From positions 372,001 through 436,000 of the forward strand of contig NZ_JNFA01000011.1 of the NCBI RefSeq assembly GCF_000766865.1: 64,000 nt of DNA, written 5' to 3'. This document shows, in pieces, positions 57,680 to 64,000 of this stretch; position 1 is the stretch's first letter, and each line of letters starts with the position of its first letter. The notes under the pieces were generated by a model, which ran no database searches, was not told the origin of the DNA, and saw only the letters and a list, made by a program, of their open reading frames with translations. Both the position numbers and the translations under genes were made by a program. This stretch comes from Listeria booriae (GTDB taxonomy: Bacteria; Bacillota; Bacilli; Lactobacillales; Listeriaceae).

Positions 57680-57792
57680 CCGATAAGGGGAGTAGCAGTA
57701 ATAGTAGAGTCGTCAGTACGGGGAAACCCCGGCTTTACTAGCAATGTAATCATTGTTTGCGAGACCTTACGTTTCTTACGTAAGGTCTTTTT
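57680..57792 (+). ncRNA. yybP-ykoY (Mn2+) riboswitch with terminator
   Basis: Conserved pieces of the family are present in order: TAAGGGGAGTAGC (57684 on), GGGGAAACCCCGGCTTT in the middle, GCGAGACCTTAC (57759-57770). The P1 stem pairs TAAGG with CCTTA. The 3' strand of P1 is also part of the terminator GACCTTAC / GTAAGGTC (57763-57787) followed by TTTTT, giving the usual exclusive choice; manganese binding should prevent termination. It precedes the 94-residue gene at 57849. Confidence 0.85.
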
Positions 57793-57848
57793 GCGTCCTC
57801 TTTTTGAAACGAGACTTATGAAAATAGCAAGAAAAGGAGATGATTTAG

Positions 57849-58133
57849 ATGGCTTTATTCGATTTTTTGAAGGACATGGCAACTGAGAAAGTAACAGATT
57901 TACTAGGGGGCGCAGGTGATGTTGTCGATCAAGTAACTGGAGGCGCAACAGATCTTACAGAGCAAGCACAAAACTTAACAGAACAAATCAATCCCGAAGA
58001 AATTACTGGTCAAATTAGCGAGCAAGCTGGTGGCGTCATCGATCAAGTAACAGAAAACGCGAACATTACAGAGTCACTTGGCGATGTGGGCAATATTGTA
58101 AATAGTGTGAAAGACTTGTTTGGCGGAAAATAG
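57849..58133 (+). CDS. Small amphipathic protein under the Mn2+ riboswitch
   Basis: 94 residues starting MALFDFLKDMATEKVTDLL, helical and acidic, with repeated VTEQ/VDQVT heptad-like units and no cysteine, histidine or membrane segment. I recognise no family. ATG with GGAG. It is the first and only gene behind the riboswitch before a terminator, so expression is expected to rise with manganese. No known manganese transporter resemblance. Confidence 0.75.
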   Translation: MALFDFLKDMATEKVTDLLGGAGDVVDQVTGGATDLTEQAQNLTEQINPEEITGQISEQAGGVIDQVTENANITESLGDVGNIVNSVKDLFGGK

Positions 58134-58154
58134 TAGGCGCTGACTTTCAAATAT

Positions 58155-58200
58155 AAAAATACGTTGCACGAGTATCCAAACCACTCATGCAACGTATTTT
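58155..58200. terminator. Bidirectional terminator
   Basis: AAATACGTTGCA-GAGT / ACTC-TGCAACGTATTT stem with T run on both sides, between the small-protein gene and the DUF951 gene. Confidence 0.88.
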
Positions 58201-58206
58201 TCATTC

Positions 58207-58401
58207 TCATTCTTCAGCCTTCTCCAAGATTCGCTTCACTTTCTTCGTAAACTCGCGTCTTGGAATCATCACGCTGTGTCCACACCCCTCACACTTAATC
58301 CGAATGTCCATTCCCAATCGAATAATGCGCCAACGGTTTGTTCCACATGGATGCGGCTTCTTCATTTCTACAATATCATTCAATCCAAAATTTTGTTCCA
58401 T
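58207..58401 (-). CDS. DUF951 protein
   Basis: 64 residues with MKKPHPCGTNRWRIIRLGMD and CEGCGHSVMIPRREF: a small cysteine-containing protein of the DUF951 family, usually beside parB as here. Function unknown, nucleic-acid binding proposed for the family. Five bp after the parB stop, so cotranscribed. Confidence 0.85.
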   Translation of the reverse strand: MEQNFGLNDIVEMKKPHPCGTNRWRIIRLGMDIRIKCEGCGHSVMIPRREFTKKVKRILEKAEE

Positions 58402-58406
58402 ATCGC

Positions 58407-59264
58407 TTAGTCCTCGTCAAACTGAATTTCTAAAATATCTAAAATCCGATCTAAATCATCATCTGATAAGAACTCAATCTCAATCTTCCCTTTGTTATCG
58501 CGACGTTTAATTGATACTGCTGTACCAAATTTATCACGCAGTTGGGATTCACTTTCTTTGATGAAAACTGGGATTTTTTCTTGCTTCTTGGGTGTTTCAC
58601 GTGAAACATTGTCATTTATATCGGTAACTAGCTTCTCCAATTGACGTACTGTGAAGCCTTCTGTGACAGCCTTTTTAGCGACTGGTTTGATGTTTTTCTT
58701 ATTTTTTAAACCTAGTAGTGCGCGGGCATGTCCCATCGATAGCGCGCCATCGCGAAGCATCACTTGTACTTCTGCAGGTAGAGATAGCAGGCGAACCATA
58801 TTTGCGATGTATGGACGGCTTTTGCCTAAACGATCGGCTAATTTGGCTTGGGTCATATCTAGGTTTTTCATTAGTAAGTCGTAGGATTCGGCTTCTTCTA
58901 GCACCGATAAGTCTTCGCGTTGCAAGTTCTCCAAAACAGCTAGTTCCATCATTTCACGGTCATCTAAATTGCGCACAACTGCTGGAATTTCTTCAAGTCC
59001 AGCCTCTTTGGCAGCTCGGAATCGACGTTCGCCGACAACTAACTCGTAACCTTGCGCTTCGGATTTTCGCAGAATAACTGGTTGCAAAATGCCGTGAAGC
59101 TTGATAGAATCGCGTAATTCGCGAAGTGCTGTTGGATCAAACGTTTTACGTGGTTGATACGGATTTGGACGGATTTCACTCACAGGAATGTTTTGCACGG
59201 CTTCCTCGTTTTGGTCGACGTTGTTGAACAGCGCGCTAATCCCTTTTCCTAATCCCTTAGCCAT
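58407..59264 (-). CDS. parB: Chromosome-partitioning protein ParB/Spo0J
   Basis: 285 residues. ParB N-terminal CTPase box ([13 protein letters not shown] near 78), HTH ([23 protein letters not shown] near 137-160) and C-terminal dimerisation region. Binds parS and loads SMC at the origin. A parS site lies inside the gene. Overlaps soj by 8 bp. Confidence 0.96.
   Translation of the reverse strand: MAKGLGKGISALFNNVDQNEEAVQNIPVSEIRPNPYQPRKTFDPTALRELRDSIKLHGILQPVILRKSEAQGYELVVGERRFRAAKEAGLEEIPAVVRNLDDREMMELAVLENLQREDLSVLEEAESYDLLMKNLDMTQAKLADRLGKSRPYIANMVRLLSLPAEVQVMLRDGALSMGHARALLGLKNKKNIKPVAKKAVTEGFTVRQLEKLVTDINDNVSRETPKKQEKIPVFIKESESQLRDKFGTAVSIKRRDNKGKIEIEFLSDDDLDRILDILEIQFDED
58593..58608. 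promoter_or_regulatory. parS site 5 (perfect)
   Basis: Exact TGTTTCACGTGAAACA inside parB (encoding NVSRETP), as in B. subtilis where a parS lies in spo0J. Confidence 0.95.
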
Positions 59265-60018
59265 GAGCAGTCACTTCCTTTGCAAGATCTAAATATACTT
59301 CAGCTCCGCGTGATTTCGCATCGTATAAAAGAATCGGCTTGCCATGACTCGGCGCTTCACTTAAACGAATGTTGCGCGGAATAATTGTTTCGAACACTTT
59401 ATTTTGGAAGTATTTCTTCACTTCATCAATGACTTGGATGCCCAAATTCGTTCTAGCATCAAGCATTGTTAGCAGAACACCTTCAATTTGTAAATCTTCG
59501 TTCAAATGTTTCTGAACGATTCGAATCGTATTCAGCAACTGGCTTAAACCTTCCAGCGCGTAGTACTCACATTGAACCGGAATTAAAACCGTATCAGATG
59601 CTGTAAGCGCGTTAAGCGTAAGCAGACCTAGAGACGGTGGACAATCGATAATAATATAATCATAGTTATCACGTACCGAATCAATCGCTTTTTTGAGTCG
59701 AATTTCACGTGAAATTGCGGGAACAAGTTCGACCTCTGCTCCAGCAAGTTGAATCGTAGCAGGTACCACTTCTAATGTTTCCATGGCTGTTGGCTTGATT
59801 ACATCTTTAAGGGCAACATCATCAACTAGCACATCGTAAACACAATGCTCAATCTCACCTTTATTAATGCCAACTCCGCTCGATGCGTTCCCCTGCGGAT
59901 CGATATCTACAAGCAGAACCTTCTTACCTAAAAACGCAAGACTTGAACTTAAGTTAACAGATGTCGTCGTCTTGCCTACGCCACCCTTTTGATTTGCCAG
60001 TGCGATCACTTTGCTCAA
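59257..60018 (-). CDS. soj: ParA-type ATPase Soj
   Basis: 253 residues: deviant Walker [11 protein letters not shown] at 11-20, Walker A' near [21 protein letters not shown]. Works with ParB in origin segregation and DnaA control. Overlaps parB. The start of transcription is not seen clearly. Confidence 0.96.
   Translation of the reverse strand: MSKVIALANQKGGVGKTTTSVNLSSSLAFLGKKVLLVDIDPQGNASSGVGINKGEIEHCVYDVLVDDVALKDVIKPTAMETLEVVPATIQLAGAEVELVPAISREIRLKKAIDSVRDNYDYIIIDCPPSLGLLTLNALTASDTVLIPVQCEYYALEGLSQLLNTIRIVQKHLNEDLQIEGVLLTMLDARTNLGIQVIDEVKKYFQNKVFETIIPRNIRLSEAPSHGKPILLYDAKSRGAEVYLDLAKEVTAHG
59701..59716. promoter_or_regulatory. Degenerate parS-like palindrome
   Basis: AATTTCACGTGAAATT keeps the 12-bp parS core TTTCACGTGAAA but lacks the outer TG/CA, which are A/T as in the Noc site. 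Inside soj. Confidence 0.3.
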
Positions 60019-60130
60019 TCTATTTCACCAACCCTCACCTATTAATAGTTTTGCCACGGTCCTTTTACTCTATTCTATCAAAAAAATAAGGTTTAGTCTT
60101 ACTTTATGCGAAAATAAATTTGATAATAGT

Positions 60131-60164
60131 CAAAAGCCGCGTCCAGATTTCCTAGGCACGGCTA
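60131..60164 (-). terminator. MFS gene terminator
   Basis: Minus-strand AGCCGTG / CGCGGCT stem (one G-T) followed by TTTTG. Confidence 0.6.
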
Positions 60165-60168
60165 ATTT

Positions 60169-61584
60169 TTATGCTTTTTTACGTATAAATAATGAGATTA
60201 CTAAACCGATAATGGCCATAACAAGTCCAAAAGTAAAGGCATGACGCGAACCTTCGACAAGTGATGCCGCCAAATCTTGCGGACCTGGATTCGTCACTGT
60301 TGTCATGTATGCTTTTTGACCAGCCGACATAATCGTGATTGCCACTGCTGTACCAATTGCTCCTGATACTTGTTGCAATGTGTTCATGACCGCCGTACCA
60401 TCTGGATACATTTTTGGTGGTAGTTGGTTTAGGCCGTTGGTTTGTGCTGGCATCATAATCATACATACGCCAATCATTAGCGCGCTGTGCAAAATAATGA
60501 TAGTTACTGCGGACGTATCTAGCGTAATTCGTGTTAGGAAAAACAGCGAGACCACTGCTACGATAAAGCCTGGAATAACAAGTACGCGTGCCCCGAAGGC
60601 ATCGAATAAACGCCCTGTAACCGGCGACATCAAGCCGTTAATAACTCCGCCCGGTAAAAGTACCAATCCTGCAGAAAACGCCGCTAAGGCCAGTCCTGTT
60701 TGCAAATAAAGCGGTAATAGGATCATCGTTGACAAAATAATCATGAATGCGATGAAAACAATAAGTAAACCGAGCGTGAACATTGGGAACTTAAAGACCC
60801 GCAAATCCATCATTGGCTGATCCATCGTTAATTGGCGCCATGTGAATAACGCTAAGCTGATAAGACCAATAATCATCGTCGTAATTACAAGCGCGCTGCC
60901 CCAACCACTCTCACCGGCACTACTGAATCCATACACGATTCCACCAAAACCAAGCGTCGATAAAATAATCGATAAAATATCAATCCGCGGCTTCGTAACT
61001 TCCGACACGTTCTTCATGAAACGTAAACCAAACAATAATGAGAAAACTAAAAACGGTAACGCAATCCAGAAAATCCAGTTCCACGTTAAATTCTCAATAA
61101 TCAATCCAGAAATCGTTGGCCCTACTGCTGGCGCAAACATAATAACTAAACCGATAAGTCCCATTGCCGAGCCACGTTTATGCTCTGGAAAAATCACCAA
61201 AATCGTGTTAAACATTAATGGTAATAATAGCCCCGTTCCAATCGCTTGAATAACCCGAGCAACCATTAATACTCCAAAATCTGGCGCAATTGCCGCGATA
61301 AATGTTCCGACAATTGAAAAACCTACGGACGCAAAAAATAACTTCCGCGTTGTAAACCATTGTAACAGCAGGCCTGATACAGGAACTAAAATCCCCAGTG
61401 TCAGTAAATATCCTGTCGTTAACCATTGAATTGTTGCTGAACTCACGTTAAATACGCGAATTAAATCTGTAAGTGCCATATTTAAAGCTGTTTCACTAAA
61501 CAAGCCTATAAATCCTGCAATTAAGAAAGCCGTGACAATTGGTATCGTTTTAAACTCTTGCTTTTCTTGTGCTGTTGTATTCAA
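60169..61584 (-). CDS. MFS drug exporter, DHA2 (EmrB/QacA) type
   Basis: About 471 residues with 14 predicted membrane segments; the DHA2 motif C LLPLMFNTILVI and antiporter features are visible. The start is set at the TTG 61584, 6 nt after AAGGGGG; the longer frame to 61653 lacks a site. Multidrug or toxic-compound efflux is likely, substrate unknown. Sits where noc or rsmG might be expected upstream of soj. Confidence 0.85.
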   Translation of the reverse strand: MNTTAQEKQEFKTIPIVTAFLIAGFIGLFSETALNMALTDLIRVFNVSSATIQWLTTGYLLTLGILVPVSGLLLQWFTTRKLFFASVGFSIVGTFIAAIAPDFGVLMVARVIQAIGTGLLLPLMFNTILVIFPEHKRGSAMGLIGLVIMFAPAVGPTISGLIIENLTWNWIFWIALPFLVFSLLFGLRFMKNVSEVTKPRIDILSIILSTLGFGGIVYGFSSAGESGWGSALVITTMIIGLISLALFTWRQLTMDQPMMDLRVFKFPMFTLGLLIVFIAFMIILSTMILLPLYLQTGLALAAFSAGLVLLPGGVINGLMSPVTGRLFDAFGARVLVIPGFIVAVVSLFFLTRITLDTSAVTIIILHSALMIGVCMIMMPAQTNGLNQLPPKMYPDGTAVMNTLQQVSGAIGTAVAITIMSAGQKAYMTTVTNPGPQDLAASLVEGSRHAFTFGLVMAIIGLVISLFIRKKA

Positions 61585-61732
61585 AAAAATTTCCCCCTTT
61601 TCACCTTCATTGCGTGAAGCTTTCATTTTACTGGTTTTCACAAGCAAAGTCAAGTAAAAGGGAATGTATGTTCTTATCTAAACTTTTAAAAAATGGCTTC
61701 TGCGATACAGAGACCATTTTCTAATGACATCA

Positions 61733-62470
61733 TTATTCGATTGTTAAATGATCGTCTGCATAATCCGTTTTTACATCTAGCACTTCACATGCTTTTTGAT
61801 ACATGCGCACGGTCATGTCAGGGTCGCCCGCCTCTAATCTCGAAATAACGAGCGGCGATAAATCAGATTTCAAACCTAAATCAAGCTGCGACCATCTCTT
61901 TTTAACTCGTTTTGCGAAGATAAACTGGCCAAGACGCGCTGAGAAACTGCCTAAATAGTGAACAATGGCCTCATTTTGCCAAGCCAAATCTTTTAGCGTT
62001 TCGAATTCGTAGTCGTCCTTACCAATACTAAGTCTCGCTTCAGCACGACGTAAGAAAATGCGCTTCACTTCTTCACGATATGCGCTCATTTTGTCGTTAA
62101 ATGGATTGCGATCTTTAAAATAGCCTTTTACGAAACAATAATACGTTTCTGAGTCCGAAAAAGCTGTAAAATAAAGAAGTCGGCAATTCTTATCTTTAAA
62201 ATGGACTTTCATTTCTTGAATTGGTTGATCAATAGAAGTCTCGATTTTATTCGTTTGTAGTGAATATGATTGATTTTTGCCAATTGTTAAATGGACTTCC
62301 GGTAGAATTTGTCGTCCAGTTGTTAATTTTCGCGTTTCAGCCTTTTCTAATTGCAGTAAACCTTGCAATAAAAGGGTCGACATTAAAGGTTGTTCGGTAA
62401 TCAAACTGTGTAGGAAATCATATGCTTGAAATTCATCTTGTTCGTCTCTTACAAAAATTATTTTCGCCAT
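61733..62470 (-). CDS. Transcriptional regulator with C-terminal XRE-type HTH
   Basis: About 245 residues starting MAKIIFVRDEQDEF. The N-terminal ~170 residues are a mixed alpha/beta domain (LHSLITEQPLMSTLLLQGLL; RRAEARLSIGKDDYE); the C terminus is an HTH (WSQLDLGLKSDLSPLVISRL). ATG at 62470 is 1 nt after the stop of a mini-ORF (62472-62498) that has the good ribosome site AGGAGG. Function of the N-terminal domain unknown. Next to the MFS gene, possibly its regulator. Confidence 0.65.
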   Translation of the reverse strand: MAKIIFVRDEQDEFQAYDFLHSLITEQPLMSTLLLQGLLQLEKAETRKLTTGRQILPEVHLTIGKNQSYSLQTNKIETSIDQPIQEMKVHFKDKNCRLLYFTAFSDSETYYCFVKGYFKDRNPFNDKMSAYREEVKRIFLRRAEARLSIGKDDYEFETLKDLAWQNEAIVHYLGSFSARLGQFIFAKRVKKRWSQLDLGLKSDLSPLVISRLEAGDPDMTVRMYQKACEVLDVKTDYADDHLTIE

Positions 62471-62471
62471 A

Positions 62472-62498
62472 TTATTCGCAGTCGCATGCTTGATGCAC
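62472..62498 (-). CDS. Possible 8-codon leader peptide (MHQACDCE)
   Basis: GTG start 6 nt after AGGAGG; reads eight codons, two of them Cys, and stops at TAA one base before the regulator ATG. It would couple translation of the regulator to that of the leader. Supported only by spacing. Confidence 0.3.
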   Translation of the reverse strand: MHQACDCE

Positions 62499-62633
62499 TG
62501 CTCCCCTCCTTTATCTATCGTTCTATCTTTATTGTATCGGTTTTTACAAAAAAATGCACCTTCCATGTGTGAGAAAGTCCTATTTTATTTTTATTTGCGC
62601 CAATATTGTTTTTTATTGTCATATTTGAAACTA

Positions 62634-62664
62634 GAAAAAGCCTGAATGATATATCCAGACTCTT
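62634..62664 (-). terminator. FGGY kinase terminator
   Basis: Minus-strand AGTCTG / CAGGCT stem, 11-nt loop, then TTTTT. Confidence 0.55.
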
Positions 62665-62669
62665 ACTTT

Positions 62670-64000
62670 CTATTGAAATATCGCTGCTGCTTTTTTAAGA
62701 ATTGTATCTGTACTTTTTGTAATGTCCTTGTATACTTCTTGATTGATGCGATGGTACAGTGTTTGGTTCTCTTGGTTTGGCTGGAATTTATCGCGTGTTC
62801 GGACCATTTTATGTGTTGCTGCTTCGTAGGTTGGATAAATGCCGAGCGCCACAGCTACACAAATTGCTGCACCAAGGCTTGCCGAGCCGTTTACTTCTGT
62901 TCGCGATGTCGGAACGCCAAAAACATCCGCAAAAATTTGCATAAGCAATGTGCTATTAGAGCCGCCGCCAGATATAATCAAATTTTCCAAAGGTACGCCT
63001 AGTTCGGCGCACATGTCATCTACGCGGTTTTTCATGGTTAAAGCAATCGCTTCTAAAATGGAGCGGTACATGTGCGCCCTGCCGTGTCTTGCATCAAAAC
63101 CAATCATGATTCCTTTACGATAAGGTGCATCACCAGGTGCTAGCCAGTCAAGCACTGTCATTAAGCCATCTGAACCTGCCGGAACATGTTGCGCTTCCCG
63201 ATTCAAAAACTCTTCAACAGAATGCCCGTCCTGATGCGCCTTCAACATAATGTCATCACCTAAAAGTTCCTTAAACCAGCTGACCGTCCACATGCCCCGT
63301 CTAATCCCGTTGCTTTCATACAAATATTGATGCGGTGTCGATGCAAAATTAGTCCAAAAAGCCGTCGTATCTCGCGGATTCTCTAGCCCTGGCATCATCG
63401 CAGCAATATACGTTCCGAGCGAAACTAGCGCTGTCTTCTCTGCCAGCAATCCCGAACCTAACGCCTCAACCGCCTTATCATTCGCCGTCGCAATCACCGG
63501 AATCCCCTCAGGAATCCCCGTCGCGTCCGCAGCAGCCTTCGTAACCGTCCCTAAAACATCACCCGGCATTTTCAAATCAAACAACATCTCCCGTGAAAGT
63601 TGCCCCATCACATCCGGAGTCTCGTCCCATTCCCACGTATCCGTATCAATCGGCCATTGCCCCTGATAATTCGCCGCCGTATCCACAAAATTCCCCGTCA
63701 AACGATGCGTTATATACCCCGAAGTCGTCGTCACATACGCCACCTCCGGATTCACATGCTCATAAGGCTTCGAAACCCGCGCATCCATCCAGCTCAGCAC
63801 AGGTTCCGCAAGACTCCCGTCACGCTTCAACAATGCCCGACAAAAACGAATCGTACAAAGACCCAATCCAATAATATCTTCATTATTTCCCGGGAAATAA
63901 TCCATCGCTTCCTTGCTCGCCACAATCAGCGAATCCCACAAATCATCATTCGGATGTTCCACAACCCCAGGCTCCTGCATATGCATGGGTTGCAACGCAC
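62670..64000 (-). CDS. FGGY family carbohydrate kinase (partial, N terminus outside window)
   Basis: At least 442 codons remain; the frame continues past the window edge and the start (with the DIGTxxxK loop) is missing. FGGY_N and FGGY_C domains are present; the LIISGGGSNSTLLMQIFADVFGVP region and GSASLGAAICVAVALG near the C terminus are typical. It phosphorylates a pentose or gluconate-like sugar (xylulose/gluconate kinase branch). A perfect Noc site lies inside the gene at 63885. Confidence 0.9.
   Translation of the reverse strand, partial: ALQPMHMQEPGVVEHPNDDLWDSLIVASKEAMDYFPGNNEDIIGLGLCTIRFCRALLKRDGSLAEPVLSWMDARVSKPYEHVNPEVAYVTTTSGYITHRLTGNFVDTAANYQGQWPIDTDTWEWDETPDVMGQLSREMLFDLKMPGDVLGTVTKAAADATGIPEGIPVIATANDKAVEALGSGLLAEKTALVSLGTYIAAMMPGLENPRDTTAFWTNFASTPHQYLYESNGIRRGMWTVSWFKELLGDDIMLKAHQDGHSVEEFLNREAQHVPAGSDGLMTVLDWLAPGDAPYRKGIMIGFDARHGRAHMYRSILEAIALTMKNRVDDMCAELGVPLENLIISGGGSNSTLLMQIFADVFGVPTSRTEVNGSASLGAAICVAVALGIYPTYEAATHKMVRTRDKFQPNQENQTLYHRINQEVYKDITKSTDTILKKAAAIFQ
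63885..63898. promoter_or_regulatory. Noc-binding site 2 (perfect)
   Basis: Exact ATTTCCCGGGAAAT inside the FGGY kinase gene, about 18.7 kb from site 1. Confidence 0.85.

Noticed and set aside
57655-57948. 97-residue minus-strand ORF over the riboswitch
   Set aside because: Overlaps the structured riboswitch and the start of the small protein gene; composition is not protein-like.

Overview
The window looks like chromosome from a Listeria-type Firmicute, close to the replication origin. The evidence is synteny recalled from Listeria genomes: recQ next to guaB; a beta-glucosidase, PTS EIIC, ROK kinase and RpiR block; the fused glutathione gene gshF; ychF; catalase; DUF951; and parB-soj. The sequence is low-GC, with AGGAGG-type ribosome sites, many TTG/GTG starts, CcpA (cre) sites and LPXTG surface proteins. 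At least five parS sites and two perfect Noc sites (one more with a mismatch) fit an origin-proximal position. The species is not resolved; a member of Listeria sensu lato is a guess.

Layout. 0-9.6 kb: a secreted SGNH hydrolase, recQ, an LPXTG adhesin with SpaA-like repeats, and guaB. 9.9-12 kb: an ABC-F ATPase behind a long leader with its own promoter, two small ORFs and nested hairpins. 12-21 kb: an RpiR regulator divergent from a four-gene operon (PTS EIIABC, GH38 mannosidase, GH13_18 phosphorylase, extended mannose-6-phosphate isomerase), probably for uptake and breakdown of mannosyl-glycerate or similar glycosides. 21-23.6 kb: an LPXTG GH18 endoglycosidase and a methyltransferase.

23.7-39.6 kb is an accessory island. 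A 2179-residue secreted RHS/YD-repeat protein of WapA type (32909-39448, minus strand) carries a small basic C-terminal tip and is followed 23 bp later by a HEAT-repeat gene, its likely immunity partner. Further downstream lie about 15 immunity-like genes: two more HEAT genes (one a near-identical duplicate), SUKH, DUF2716-like, two paralogous pairs of unknown families, at least eight tiny membrane proteins (several under 60 residues) and gene fragments. This fits a record of successive toxin-tip replacements. The toxin promoter has a CcpA site just downstream of the predicted transcription start.

40-45 kb: GH1 glucosidase, EIIC, ROK kinase and RpiR regulator, with two inverted copies of a ~300-bp structured repeat flanking the GH1 gene. 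45-50 kb: Nudix hydrolase, DUF1129-like membrane protein, and a GntR-ABC-two-permease operon. 50-64 kb: gshF, ychF, a membrane protein, catalase with a perfect PerR box, a secreted beta-helix protein, a yybP-ykoY (Mn2+) riboswitch before a 94-residue protein of unknown function, DUF951, parB, soj, an MFS exporter, an HTH regulator and a truncated FGGY kinase.

The strongest leads are the toxin/immunity array with its unannotated membrane micro-proteins, the attenuator-like ABC-F leader, the structured inverted repeat with covarying base pairs, and the manganese riboswitch in front of an unknown small protein.
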